From assembly GCF_000426625.1 (NCBI RefSeq), contig NZ_KE384547.1:542986-606985 (forward strand): a DNA stretch of 64,000 nucleotides, read 5' to 3'. The stretch comes from Psychrilyobacter atlanticus DSM 19335 (GTDB lineage Bacteria; Fusobacteriota; Fusobacteriia; Fusobacteriales; Fusobacteriaceae). The notes beneath the pieces were generated by a model, which did no database searches, was not told where the DNA came from, and saw only the letters and a list, made by a program, of their open reading frames with translations. Below are positions 1 through 7,943 of the stretch, one piece after another (the stretch's first letter is position 1; every line of letters begins with the position of its first letter). Position numbers and translations under genes: made by a program.

Positions 1-15
1 GGAGTTAAATAAATT

Positions 16-708
16 ATGGTAGTATTAGGAATCGATGCTTCTACTAAAACAGGTAGTGTAGCATTATATGATAGTGAGATAGGCATTTTATCAGAAATAA
101 ATGCAAATATAAGATTGAATCATTCAGATTCGTTGATGTCAATAGTAGACATGGTATTTGATCTGGCAAAACTTAAGCCAAAGGATATAGACAGAGTGGC
201 TGTCAGTATAGGGCCTGGGTCATTTACAGGGATAAGAGTAGGAGTAGGAACAGCCAAAGGATTAGCTTATAGTATCGGCTGCGATATTGTAGGAGTAAAT
301 GAATTGGATATCCTTGCACGTACAATATCACAAACTTCTAATAAAATTATGTCCCTTATAGATGCTAGAAAGGGAAGGGTATACTATTCTGTCTATGAAT
401 ATAATGGGGATAAAATAGAAAATGTATCTCACTATGGAGCTGAGGAATTAAAATTAATATTAGAAGGTTATAAAGATGAAAAAATAACCTTTACAGGTGA
501 TGGAAGTATCGTTTATAAGGAAATAATAGATGAAGTTATGGGAGAAAATGCCATATATAATTTAAAATCTAACTCAATGGTAAGAGCAGGAATAATGGCT
601 GAGATGGCAGTAGAAAAAGATGCAGATAATCTGTATACATTGGAGCCATATTATATCTCAAAAACTCAGGCAGAGAGGGAAAAAGAAGCCAGAGAAAAGA
701 AAAAATAA
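16..708 (+). CDS. tsaB: TsaB, tRNA threonylcarbamoyladenosine (t6A) synthesis protein
   Basis: This 230-residue protein is the TsaB partner of TsaD in making t6A at position 37 of ANN-decoding tRNAs. The N-terminus has the ASKHA-fold start VLGIDAST. The family motif GPGSFTGIRVG lies at about residues 66-76 and HSDSL at 36-40. Length is normal for TsaB (about 220-240). It lacks the metal-binding histidines of TsaD, as expected for the non-catalytic partner. GGAG at bases 1-4 can serve as ribosome binding site for the ATG at 16. The C-terminus is rich in Lys and Glu. The gene is the first in the window, so any upstream operon partner is not visible. Confidence 0.93.
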   Translation: MVVLGIDASTKTGSVALYDSEIGILSEINANIRLNHSDSLMSIVDMVFDLAKLKPKDIDRVAVSIGPGSFTGIRVGVGTAKGLAYSIGCDIVGVNELDILARTISQTSNKIMSLIDARKGRVYYSVYEYNGDKIENVSHYGAEELKLILEGYKDEKITFTGDGSIVYKEIIDEVMGENAIYNLKSNSMVRAGIMAEMAVEKDADNLYTLEPYYISKTQAEREKEAREKKK

Positions 709-716
709 ATTTTTGA

Positions 717-779
717 CCCTCATCCTCTTAGGTTTCTCCCTAGTTAGGGAGAGAGTGGCCAAAGGCCGAGAGAGGGTGT
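717..779. repeat. REP-like palindromic intergenic element
   Basis: The gap between tsaB and the next gene holds nested inverted repeats: CTCCCTA-GT-TAGGGAG at about 736-751, GGCC-AAA-GGCC at about 757-767, and outer arms rich in CCTC/GAGG (CATCCTCT near 721 and AGAGAGGGTG near 769). This resembles the REP-type palindromes found between genes in many bacteria. There is no T tract, so it is not a standard terminator, although it could fold in the 3' end of the tsaB mRNA. No second copy was seen in the window. Confidence 0.5.
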
Positions 780-826
780 AATTCTAATTATAAATTATTA
801 GTTTCATAGGCAATAAAGGAGGATTT

Positions 827-2161
827 ATGAGGATAGTTATTATAGGTGGAGTAGCAGCAGGAATGAGTGCAGCAGCAAAGGCTAAAAGGATGGCTAAAAA
901 TTCAGAGGTTATAGTATATGAAAAGGGAAGCATCGTATCTTTTGGAGCCTGTGGGTTGCCCTACTATGTAGGAGATTTCTTTGATAACCCCCAAGGGATG
1001 ATTGCCAGGACTCCAGAGCAGTTTAGGGAATCTGGTGTAGAAGTAAATATAAATCATGAGGTTTTAAAGGTAGACCCAGAGAAAAAAATAGTAATAGTTA
1101 AAAATTTAGAAACAGATGAAATTTTTGAAAGTTCATACGATAAATTGATGGTAGCTACAGGTGCTAATGCTGTTTTACCACCAGTTGAAGGGATAAAAAT
1201 GTTAAAAAACATTTTCACATTAAAATCTATAGATGATGGAATAGATTTAAAGAAAGCCATGATGAAAGAGGAAAATAAAGAGATTTTGGTAATTGGTGCT
1301 GGGTATATAGGGATAGAGGTTGTAGAAGCAGCAAAACAATTAGGAAAAAATGTCAGAGTTATCCAACGTGGGAAAAGGGTAATGTCAGCTTCTTTTGATA
1401 GTGAGATAACAGATCTTATGGAAGAAGAGATCAGATCACATGGTGTAGATCTTCATTTAGAAGAGGTTGTAAAAAAAATAGAAGGTAATGTCAGGGTAGA
1501 AAGAGTTATTACCGACAAGGGTGAATATAGGGCTGATATAGTAGTAATAGCAACTGGAGTAAGACCTGCAACAGGATTCCTGAAGGATACAGGGATTGAG
1601 ATGGATAGGGGAGCTATCATAATAGATGAAGAGGGAAAAACATCTGTAGATGGTATCTATTCCGCTGGAGACTGTGCAATGGTATATCATAAAGTCAGAA
1701 AGAAAAATGTGTATATTCCACTGGCTACTACAGCTAATAAAATTGGAAGAGTTGTAGGAGAAAATTTAGCTGGAGCTAAAAATAAATTTAGTGGTACTCT
1801 GGGATCTGCCTGTATCAAGGTAATGGATTTAGAAGCTGGAAGAACAGGAATAACAGAAACAGATGCTAAGTTAGATGGGATAAACTATAAAACTATCTTA
1901 GTAAAGGACAAAAATCAAACTAATTATTATCCGGGACAGGAGAATATTTTCGTAAAATTAATATATGATGCCGAAACTAAGGTTATTTTAGGAGGGCAGA
2001 TCATAGGAAAAAATGGAGCTGTGCTGAGGGTAGATGTAATTGCCATGGCAGTTGCTACAAAGATGAAAACTTCGGAATTAGGAATGATGGATTTTTGCTA
2101 CGCTCCTCCATTTGCGAGAACTTGGGATGTACTCAATGTAAGTGGAAATGTAGCTAAATAG
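827..2161 (+). CDS. CoA-disulfide reductase / NADH oxidase-like flavoprotein
   Basis: This 444-residue pyridine nucleotide-disulfide oxidoreductase has an FAD-binding GGVAAGMSAA motif at the N-terminus and a second dinucleotide-binding motif, GAGYIGIE, near residue 155. The C-terminal dimerisation domain is of the Nox/CoADR type. A single active-site Cys (C42, in FGACGLPYY) replaces the CxxxxC pair of glutathione-reductase-type enzymes, as in CoA-disulfide reductases and water-forming NADH oxidases. The likely role is oxygen or thiol redox defence in the cytoplasm, using NAD(P)H. AAAGGAGG sits 5 bases before the ATG. The sequence does not separate CoADR from Nox or a persulfide reductase; no C-terminal rhodanese domain is present. 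Confidence 0.85.
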   Translation: MRIVIIGGVAAGMSAAAKAKRMAKNSEVIVYEKGSIVSFGACGLPYYVGDFFDNPQGMIARTPEQFRESGVEVNINHEVLKVDPEKKIVIVKNLETDEIFESSYDKLMVATGANAVLPPVEGIKMLKNIFTLKSIDDGIDLKKAMMKEENKEILVIGAGYIGIEVVEAAKQLGKNVRVIQRGKRVMSASFDSEITDLMEEEIRSHGVDLHLEEVVKKIEGNVRVERVITDKGEYRADIVVIATGVRPATGFLKDTGIEMDRGAIIIDEEGKTSVDGIYSAGDCAMVYHKVRKKNVYIPLATTANKIGRVVGENLAGAKNKFSGTLGSACIKVMDLEAGRTGITETDAKLDGINYKTILVKDKNQTNYYPGQENIFVKLIYDAETKVILGGQIIGKNGAVLRVDVIAMAVATKMKTSELGMMDFCYAPPFARTWDVLNVSGNVAK

Positions 2162-2163
2162 AT

Positions 2164-2199
2164 AAAAAAATACACCTTGAAATTCAAGGTGTATTTTTT
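2164..2199. terminator. Bidirectional intrinsic terminator between convergent genes
   Basis: A perfect 12-bp stem, AATACACCTTGA / TCAAGGTGTATT with loop AAT (2169-2195), has an A run before it and a T run after it. It therefore works for the plus-strand flavoprotein gene ending at 2161 and the minus-strand gene ending at 2212. Confidence 0.92.
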
Positions 2200-2211
2200 A
2201 TTGGGTATATA

Positions 2212-2907
2212 TTATTTAGTTTCTTCTACAGATCCTTCTTCGTTTTGAGGTTGCTGCTCAGGAATAGGTCTTCCAAACATCCATTCCATTTCCCTTCTTA
2301 ATCCAGTAAGGTCATATTCATTCCCTTCAAGAGTAAGTGTATTGTTTTCAGGGAATAAGATATGATCTTCTTCCAGCTTTTCATTGACATCTAAACTTAG
2401 TTGTAATTTTACACTAGTTTCTAGGTCTACCGGTTTGAAGTCACTTTTGATAGTTTTGATGATCTTTTCTTTAGAAGATAAGATTGCTTCTACTTCTCCA
2501 TCTCCAAATTGTCTCTTAGGTGGATAAGATGTAGTAAATAGAGTCTCAGTCAGTAAGAATTTTAATCCGCTAGGAGTTTTTTCTAAGATATCTAATGTAT
2601 ATGCTCCTCTTTCAGAAATAACAAATTTTTCAATGTTAATAACTTTTCTACCTTGACCAAACATATCTCTAGGAACTGGTAATTCACCACTAGATAACAA
2701 TTCGTCACTAGGACTGTTGATCCTCATCTCAAAGTTGGTATCTCTATTTAATCCTTCAAATGCTAAGTATATAGATAGTTTAGGCATTCCAATTGGAAAA
2801 ATAGGCTGAACCAAAGTATCGAATTGTCCCGCTATATCAAACCCACGACTTTGAGGATTGAATTTTGTTACATGTGATGTTAAGCAATGCTTTAATTTAA
2901 TTGACAT
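2212..2907 (-). CDS. Conserved hypothetical protein, possible DUF6941-like
   Basis: This 231-residue soluble protein has no signal peptide and no membrane segment. Residues about 1-110 (LKHCLTSHVTKFNPQSRGFD followed by a beta-rich stretch with PIGMPKLSIYLAF) have the look of small domains annotated as DUF6941, which begin with a similar line about what the protein does to a flow of information. That match is from memory and weak. The C-terminus is acidic and rich in Gln, Glu and Pro (PEQQPQNEEGSVEETK), likely disordered. AGGAGAG precedes the ATG. In its 5' leader lies AGGGG-AATTA-CCCCT (2926-2940), a short palindrome right before the ribosome binding site that could be an operator or a translational hairpin. 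No function is claimed. Confidence 0.6.
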   Translation of the reverse strand: MSIKLKHCLTSHVTKFNPQSRGFDIAGQFDTLVQPIFPIGMPKLSIYLAFEGLNRDTNFEMRINSPSDELLSSGELPVPRDMFGQGRKVINIEKFVISERGAYTLDILEKTPSGLKFLLTETLFTTSYPPKRQFGDGEVEAILSSKEKIIKTIKSDFKPVDLETSVKLQLSLDVNEKLEEDHILFPENNTLTLEGNEYDLTGLRREMEWMFGRPIPEQQPQNEEGSVEETK

Positions 2908-3001
2908 AATATCTCTCCTTTTGACAGGGGAATTACCCCTATATTTTATTATTTAGGGAATCATAAAATTTATGAAGTAAATAAAAATTATAAAAACCTG
3001 A

Positions 3002-3033
3002 ATTGTGCTTGTCTAGATGCAACGTCACGTTGC
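3002..3033. repeat. Short dispersed repeat, copy 1 of 5 (CAACGTCACGTTG core)
   Basis: The core GCAACG-TCA-CGTTGC is a 6-bp hairpin preceded by ATTGTGCTTGTCTAGAT. A near copy lies at 7412-7443 and shorter ones at 42228-42249, 44454-44473 and 14653-14674. It stands just downstream of the minus-strand lipoprotein gene. The T run is on the plus side only, so it is not a terminator for that gene. Confidence 0.6.
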
Positions 3034-3036
3034 TTT

Positions 3037-3603
3037 TTATTTAGAGTATAGATCTAAGATCTTACTCATATTTTGAATTTCTTCAGCTGTTACTGTTGTT
3101 GTTGCAGACCTGTCATCGACCTCACTATAATACTTTATCTTCCCATGATTATTAGCAATCATTTTTTTCAGGGCTTCGATCTCTTGAGGTTTTAAAGCAA
3201 ATGCAATATATTCCTCGATGGAATCCACAAGGTTTGATTTATCTCTCCAAAAAGCTGTATTTAATTTTCTAGCCATAAAATCCATATGATAAGTTTCACC
3301 GGAAATTAGATCAAGTCCGTTCATATATAACCACTCATCGCCTCTATATTTTAAAGCTAAATATAGAGTCTTTTCTTGGGTCTTTTTATCTTCTTTCAAT
3401 ACTAAAAAGTGCTGATTCTCATAAACTGAATATTTTGCCTTTTTCTTGGTATATTTCCATTGTTCACTATCTTTAACATAAATAGTGGAGTCTTCCTTAC
3501 TCTTACTATATCCTTTTTCAATATTTCTGACATAGGTGTTTTTAGAACAACCTATAAAGGAAAGTAAGATGGTTAAAAGTAATATTTTTTTTAAAATTTT
3601 CAT
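3037..3603 (-). CDS. Hypothetical lipoprotein
   Basis: This 188-residue protein starts with a lipoprotein signal: KILKKILLL, a hydrophobic core and the lipobox LLSFIGC, with Cys at about residue 19. After cleavage and lipidation it would be anchored in the inner or outer membrane. The mature part is Lys-rich and mixed alpha/beta, with no motif I recognise. It contains a Tyr/Trp-rich stretch (YLALKYRGDEWLYMNGLDL) and ends in a short helix. GGAGG lies before the ATG. It is followed by the dispersed repeat at 3002-3033 rather than by a clear terminator. It is not obviously linked in function to the neighbouring cca gene. Confidence 0.75.
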   Translation of the reverse strand: MKILKKILLLTILLSFIGCSKNTYVRNIEKGYSKSKEDSTIYVKDSEQWKYTKKKAKYSVYENQHFLVLKEDKKTQEKTLYLALKYRGDEWLYMNGLDLISGETYHMDFMARKLNTAFWRDKSNLVDSIEEYIAFALKPQEIEALKKMIANNHGKIKYYSEVDDRSATTTVTAEEIQNMSKILDLYSK

Positions 3604-3727
3604 AAATCCTCCTAATCATTCTAGTACAAGAATATCATAATTAGATATTTTTGTAAATATTCAAGCCTTTTCTTTGTCATTCTGTTAAAGTTTGTATTTT
3701 AACAGGTTAAAGCTGATATTTTGACTC

Positions 3728-5020
3728 TTAATTTTTAATCTTAGGTTCTCTGCATCTGATTATTTCTCTTGCTTCTTCAACACTGACAAATTTCTCCTCC
3801 AACTGTAATCTATACAGGTAGTTTAAGATCTTTTTAAATTCTTTTCCACTTTTGTAACCCCATGAAAGGAGGTGTCTTCCATTGACTAAAGGTGTTAGGT
3901 CATCCTTTATCTCGTGATAGATAGAATCTATCTTTTTGATGTTTTCCAGTTCCTCGGAGTTGTCTAATCGTCCCCTTCCTAAAACATCAGCTTCATAGAC
4001 TTTTAGGAGTTTGGGTATGCTGACTTTGACAGCTAACTTCCTTATAGTGACCTTATTGACCTTGTTGTTTAGCATAAGTATCAATGGAGAAACGTGATAA
4101 AAAATTAAATCAGCTGCAGAAGATATAAGTTTTTTGTTGTTTGTAAATTTATCTATCAGATCTAAAAACATATCTCTGGATGCCTTGGTATGACCTTTAA
4201 AATGAGTGTCTTGTGTGATGTTTTTTCCAATATCGTGAAATAAAAGAGCTATCATAAGTTCTATTGTTCTTTCAGATGGTTTTAAGACATCAAGGGTCAT
4301 AAGGGTGTGGGTAAAAACATCTCCCTCAGGATGGAAAATTTTATCTTGGATCACTTTTTTTGAACGGTAGAGGTTAGGGAAGAGGATCTCTACTCCTCCA
4401 GTGTCATCTAACAGTCTGAAAGTTTTAGAAGGTTTTTTGTGGTTTAAAAGGATTTTTTCTAATTCTCCCATGATCCTTTCCTTTGGAATGCTTTGAATGA
4501 GGTGAAAATTTGTTGAGATCAGCTTTTTTAAATCCTCTGAAAGTTCAAAGTCCAGTCTACCTGCCAGCTCAATGGTTCTAAATAACCTGAGGGGATCTTC
4601 TAAAAATGTTTCCCGGTCTACATAGTATAAAACTTTATTTTCCAGATCTAACTTCCCTCTATAAAGATCTATAGTCTGATCTGTCAGAGGGTTATAATAG
4701 AGGGAATTGATGGTCAAATCCCTGTTTAGAATGGAAGTTTCGATCTTCAAAGAGGGATTAAATCCATTTTCATCTCTAGGTAAAGTAATTTCTAAATTAT
4801 TTATAAGGTAAACCTTATAGAGGGTACCAACTAATTTCCACCTGCCAAAATTATTTAATATTTTTTCTATCTGTTCAGGAGAAACTCCTAAAATCTCTAT
4901 GTCTATATTTGAATTTTCATCCATGGGTTTGTTGTAGAGAAAAAAATCTCTCACAGCTCCTCCTACGATATACAGGCACCCATTTATTTTTTTTATCTCT
5001 TTAGCTAATTCTATATACAT
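3728..5020 (-). CDS. cca: CCA tRNA nucleotidyltransferase / poly(A) polymerase family with HD domain
   Basis: This 430-residue class II nucleotidyltransferase adds or repairs the 3' CCA of tRNAs. The N-terminal catalytic domain begins with YIVGGAVRD. It is followed by the neck and body domain ([14 protein letters not shown]; tRNA- and NTP-recognition) and a C-terminal HD domain (LLFHDIGK) like that of HD-containing Cca. The usual carboxylate motif of this family (as in KDIDIEVFG) reads SNIDIEILG here, so the first Asp of DxD appears to be Asn (codon AAT). Either the alignment slips by two and the DIE pair serves, or activity is altered. AAGGAG precedes the ATG. It is transcribed towards the lipoprotein gene. 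Confidence 0.85.
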   Translation of the reverse strand: MYIELAKEIKKINGCLYIVGGAVRDFFLYNKPMDENSNIDIEILGVSPEQIEKILNNFGRWKLVGTLYKVYLINNLEITLPRDENGFNPSLKIETSILNRDLTINSLYYNPLTDQTIDLYRGKLDLENKVLYYVDRETFLEDPLRLFRTIELAGRLDFELSEDLKKLISTNFHLIQSIPKERIMGELEKILLNHKKPSKTFRLLDDTGGVEILFPNLYRSKKVIQDKIFHPEGDVFTHTLMTLDVLKPSERTIELMIALLFHDIGKNITQDTHFKGHTKASRDMFLDLIDKFTNNKKLISSAADLIFYHVSPLILMLNNKVNKVTIRKLAVKVSIPKLLKVYEADVLGRGRLDNSEELENIKKIDSIYHEIKDDLTPLVNGRHLLSWGYKSGKEFKKILNYLYRLQLEEKFVSVEEAREIIRCREPKIKN

Positions 5021-5282
5021 CTTAACTCCTTTAGTTTTTTCTATATAATAATTATACCTCAGGTAGGAGTGATTTAAAACTTTTTTATCTTATTCATTTG
5101 TATCTGTTTCGATTAGTTGTGATAGTTAGGTTCCCTTGTAATTCTATCTCATGGAGAATTGGTGGATAGGTATAATTAATAGTTTTGGAATATCCTTATT
5201 AAGAATAAACTAAGATATAGTTGTTTAGCCTAAAGAGATTGGTGATTAAAAAGGTAATGAAAAACGAGTGTTATCCTAAACC

Positions 5283-5349
5283 TTGACTTTTAAAATAATA
5301 GATGTTATATTACACTAGTAATTAATTAGAAAGGTCAAATTTTTGACCT
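5283..5349 (+). promoter_or_regulatory. Promoter and palindrome upstream of the FadL-type porin
   Basis: A -35 TTGACT (5283-5288) and -10 TATATT (5306-5311) are 17 bases apart. About 20 bases past the likely start of transcription lies AGGTCAAA-TT-TTTGACCT (5332-5349), an 8-bp inverted repeat that could bind a dimeric regulator; the TetR-type gene downstream at 6751 is a candidate. The rest of the 5021-5377 gap shows no gene. Confidence 0.6.
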
Positions 5350-5377
5350 ATAAAAAAAGGGGAAGAAGGAGAAATAA

Positions 5378-6604
5378 ATGAAGAAAATATTATTTGGATG
5401 CATAGCTTTATTAAGCACGGCATCATATGGAGCCAGTGTAGATGCACTTGCTAATTCAACACCGGCATATATGGGGAATCCAGCTCAAAATGCTACATTA
5501 ACAACAGAAGCGGCTTATTATAATCCGGCAGGTTTAGTTCACTTAGAGGATGGTAACTATATATCTGTAGGTGGACAACTATCTAACATCACTTATGAGA
5601 TGGAAAAAGGTGGAGAAAACTACAAGGCTAACGACCCATTAGGACTTATACCTAACTTAAGTTATATCCATAAAAGTGGAGACTGGGCATTTTATGGTAA
5701 CACTGGAGGAGCCGCAGGAGGACCTACTTTAGACTATGAGGATGGAGTGCCTTTATTAGACAATTTATTAGGTACGGGGACAGGAACTGTTGAGGGGAAA
5801 AATGCTTATGCCATGGCGAACCTTGGTGCAGCATACAGATTAAACAATGAATGGTCGGTAGCGGCAGGGGTAAAATATATCTATGCTCAAAGAAATATTG
5901 AGATAGAAACATCTAAGGATGCAAATTTAACACCACTTCCAATACCTAAATATGCTGTAGATGGTACTTATGACGCCGAGAGAACAGCTCAAGGATTCGG
6001 TGGGACATTTGGTATAAACTACAGGCCTAACGACAGATTGAATATGGCAATGACTTATAATACAAAAGTTAAGCTGGAATTTGAAGCAGATTCAAAAGGA
6101 ACTGGAAATTTAGGAGCAATGTTACCTACGATAGCATCAAATCCGGCAGGGGCAGCGTTAGCTCCAATCATTGATGGGGACAAAAGATGGAGAGACCTAC
6201 CTGCTGAATTAAAGTACGGGGTAGCTTATAAGATGACTGATAAGTGGACTGTAATGGGTGGAGGAAACTACTATTTCGTTTCAGAGGCTGATACAGATGG
6301 TAAAGATGGATTTAAAAATGGATGGGAAGTTAATGTAGGTACAGAATATCAAGTGTCTGAAAGATGGACTCTGACTACTGGATATAACTATGCAGAGACA
6401 GGTGCAACTGATGAAACGTTTAATGATACTGAATTTGCATTAGATTCACACATATTTACTGCAGGAGCTAAGTTCCAACAGACTCCTAACTTAGAGTGGA
6501 CATTCTCAACAATGTATGTAGATTATATCGATCATGAAGTTGACGGAGTAAATTACAAAAAAAATATAATTGCTACTGGAATAAGTGCAGCATATAAATT
6601 TTAA
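5378..6604 (+). CDS. OmpP1/FadL/TodX family outer-membrane transporter
   Basis: This 408-residue porin of the FadL family carries hydrophobic substrates such as long-chain fatty acids across the outer membrane. A signal peptide (KKILFGCIALLSTASYGA) ends at about residue 19. The mature N-terminus has the hatch-type region with YNPAGLVHLEDGN, the NPAG signature of this family. The rest is alternating beta strands with many Tyr, Trp and Gly, ending in the C-terminal aromatic residue pattern AYKF typical of beta-barrels assembled by BamA. GGAAGAAGGAG precedes the ATG. The start is backed by the promoter at 5283 and the gene ends in a strong terminator. The position before a TetR-type regulator suggests substrate-dependent control. 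Confidence 0.88.
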   Translation: MKKILFGCIALLSTASYGASVDALANSTPAYMGNPAQNATLTTEAAYYNPAGLVHLEDGNYISVGGQLSNITYEMEKGGENYKANDPLGLIPNLSYIHKSGDWAFYGNTGGAAGGPTLDYEDGVPLLDNLLGTGTGTVEGKNAYAMANLGAAYRLNNEWSVAAGVKYIYAQRNIEIETSKDANLTPLPIPKYAVDGTYDAERTAQGFGGTFGINYRPNDRLNMAMTYNTKVKLEFEADSKGTGNLGAMLPTIASNPAGAALAPIIDGDKRWRDLPAELKYGVAYKMTDKWTVMGGGNYYFVSEADTDGKDGFKNGWEVNVGTEYQVSERWTLTTGYNYAETGATDETFNDTEFALDSHIFTAGAKFQQTPNLEWTFSTMYVDYIDHEVDGVNYKKNIIATGISAAYKF

Positions 6605-6610
6605 TTATTT

Positions 6611-6638
6611 AGGGGACCCCTCGTGGGGTTCCCTTTTA
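6611..6638 (+). terminator. Intrinsic terminator of the porin gene
   Basis: The stem GGGGACCCC / GGGGTTCCC closes a TCGT loop and is followed by TTTTAT, directly after the porin stop codon. Confidence 0.88.
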
Positions 6639-6693
6639 TATAAAATTACAGCTAAAATTTAGTTGTGATTTGCAATCTTATATAGAATAGTAG

Positions 6694-6722
6694 TTGAAAA
6701 AATAAAAAACAAGTGTTATAAT
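6694..6722 (+). promoter_or_regulatory. Sigma-70-type promoter of the TetR-type gene
   Basis: TTGAAA (6694-6699) and TATAAT (6717-6722) are separated by 17 bases. The start of transcription would fall near 6730, about 20 bases before the ATG at 6751. Confidence 0.8.
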
Positions 6723-6750
6723 ACAAAAAAATAAAAATGGAGGGGGAAGA

Positions 6751-7332
6751 ATGCCTAAAAAACCTATATTCACAAGAGAACAAATAATAGACAAAGCTTT
6801 TGGTATGTTAGAGAGGGGTAGTTTGGAAAATATAACAGCTAGAAGTTTAGCCAAGGAATTGAACTGTTCTCCTGCTCCCATCTATGGTTTATTTATGTCT
6901 ATGGATGAATTGAAAAAAGAATTGATAAATAGAGCCAAAAATCTATTTTTGACATATGTAAGTAAGGAAAAAGAGGAGGTACCATTTCTTAATATAGGAA
7001 TGGGTATCTGTAAATTTGCAAGGGAAGAAAAACCATTGTTTAAATCTATATTTTTAAGAAACAGTTCATACAGTACATTGATATCTGAATTTCATAAGAT
7101 TATTTTTGAGGAGATGAAAAAAGATGAAAGATTTGATAGTCTTCCTGCTGATGTTAAAGAAACACTGACTATTGATTGCTGGACATATGCTCATGGTCTC
7201 TCTACTCTTATTGCGACGGGATATTTTAAGACGCCATCAGATAACTTTATAAGAAGAAGACTGATCAGTGGACCTGCATCAATTATCTATTTTCACCTAG
7301 GTGTAGAAAAAGAAAAACAATTAAATAAATAA
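6751..7332 (+). CDS. TetR/AcrR-type transcriptional regulator
   Basis: This 193-residue protein has an N-terminal helix-turn-helix of TetR type: FTREQIIDKAFGMLERGSLE, then ITARSLAKELNCSPAPIYGLF at about residues 27-48. A mainly helical ligand-binding and dimer domain follows. The HTH is close to those of regulators with the spelling SPAPIYGLFxSMDELK. It has its own promoter and terminator, so it is monocistronic. The ligand is unknown. Its position after the FadL-type porin suggests control of lipid or hydrophobic compound uptake, which is inference only. GGAGGGGG precedes the ATG. Confidence 0.88.
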   Translation: MPKKPIFTREQIIDKAFGMLERGSLENITARSLAKELNCSPAPIYGLFMSMDELKKELINRAKNLFLTYVSKEKEEVPFLNIGMGICKFAREEKPLFKSIFLRNSSYSTLISEFHKIIFEEMKKDERFDSLPADVKETLTIDCWTYAHGLSTLIATGYFKTPSDNFIRRRLISGPASIIYFHLGVEKEKQLNK

Positions 7333-7335
7333 AAA

Positions 7336-7367
7336 AAATGAGCAAAATAATTTGCTCATTTTTTTAT
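7336..7367 (+). terminator. Intrinsic terminator of the TetR-type gene
   Basis: AATGAGCAAA-ATAA-TTTGCTCATT (7338-7361) is followed by a run of T. The A run before the stem could also serve the other strand. Confidence 0.9.
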
Positions 7368-7411
7368 GATCGAAAAATTTATATAATAAATAAAATATTA
7401 TATGAATCTAG

Positions 7412-7443
7412 ATTGTGTTTTTCTGGATACAACGTCATGTTGC
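7412..7443. repeat. Short dispersed repeat, copy 2 of 5
   Basis: ATTGTGTTTTTCTGGATAC followed by AACGTCATGTTGC closely matches copy 1 at 3002-3033 and lies at the same place relative to a minus-strand stop codon (rlpA ends at 7450). Confidence 0.6.
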
Positions 7444-7449
7444 TAAAAT

Positions 7450-7887
7450 TTAGTGTTTATATCTAAAAGTATTTGAAGTATCTAAAATAGTAACTTCGAC
7501 ATTTAAAACTCCGGCTCCTAAGGGAGCTATTTTTTTGAAGGCAGCTCTGCTCAGATCGATCATTCGACCCTTTACATAGGGACCTCTGTCATTTATTTTA
7601 ACTTTTACAGATTTTCCATTGTCTAAGTTTTTTACTCTGACAATAGTGCCAAAGGGCAATGTTTTATTGGCAGCAGTTAAATTATACATATTATATTTTT
7701 CCCCACTGGCTGTTTTCTTCCCGTGGAAGTAATCTCCGTACCAAGAAGCCTTCCCTTTGATGGTGTTACCTGTTTTAAATCTGGAGTTTTTCACATGGGA
7801 TTGAGAATATGACACGGTTTTCTTTGGGGTGCTGCTGCAGCCTACTAAAGTGGCGGCGATAATTATAACTAATATTAATTTTTTCAT
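7450..7887 (-). CDS. rlpA: RlpA family septal-ring lipoprotein (DPBB domain)
   Basis: This 145-residue lipoprotein has the lipobox ATLVGC at residue about 17. Its double-psi beta-barrel domain is clear: [19 protein letters not shown], then [17 protein letters not shown] and [16 protein letters not shown] with the catalytic-type Asp of RlpA lytic transglycosylases. RlpA proteins cleave denuded (naked) glycan strands of peptidoglycan at the division site. This version lacks the C-terminal SPOR domain, so septal targeting would need another signal. AGGAGAG precedes the ATG. It is read on the minus strand after hydF. Confidence 0.9.
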   Translation of the reverse strand: MKKLILVIIIAATLVGCSSTPKKTVSYSQSHVKNSRFKTGNTIKGKASWYGDYFHGKKTASGEKYNMYNLTAANKTLPFGTIVRVKNLDNGKSVKVKINDRGPYVKGRMIDLSRAAFKKIAPLGAGVLNVEVTILDTSNTFRYKH

Positions 7888-7943
7888 TTTGAAATACTCT
7901 CCTAATTTTATCTATAGACTATACTATGACCATGGTTGATTTT

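Noticed and set aside
3013-3040. Terminator of the lipoprotein gene
   Set aside because: The hairpin has its T run on the plus strand, whereas the gene is on the minus strand, so it does not fit as its terminator.
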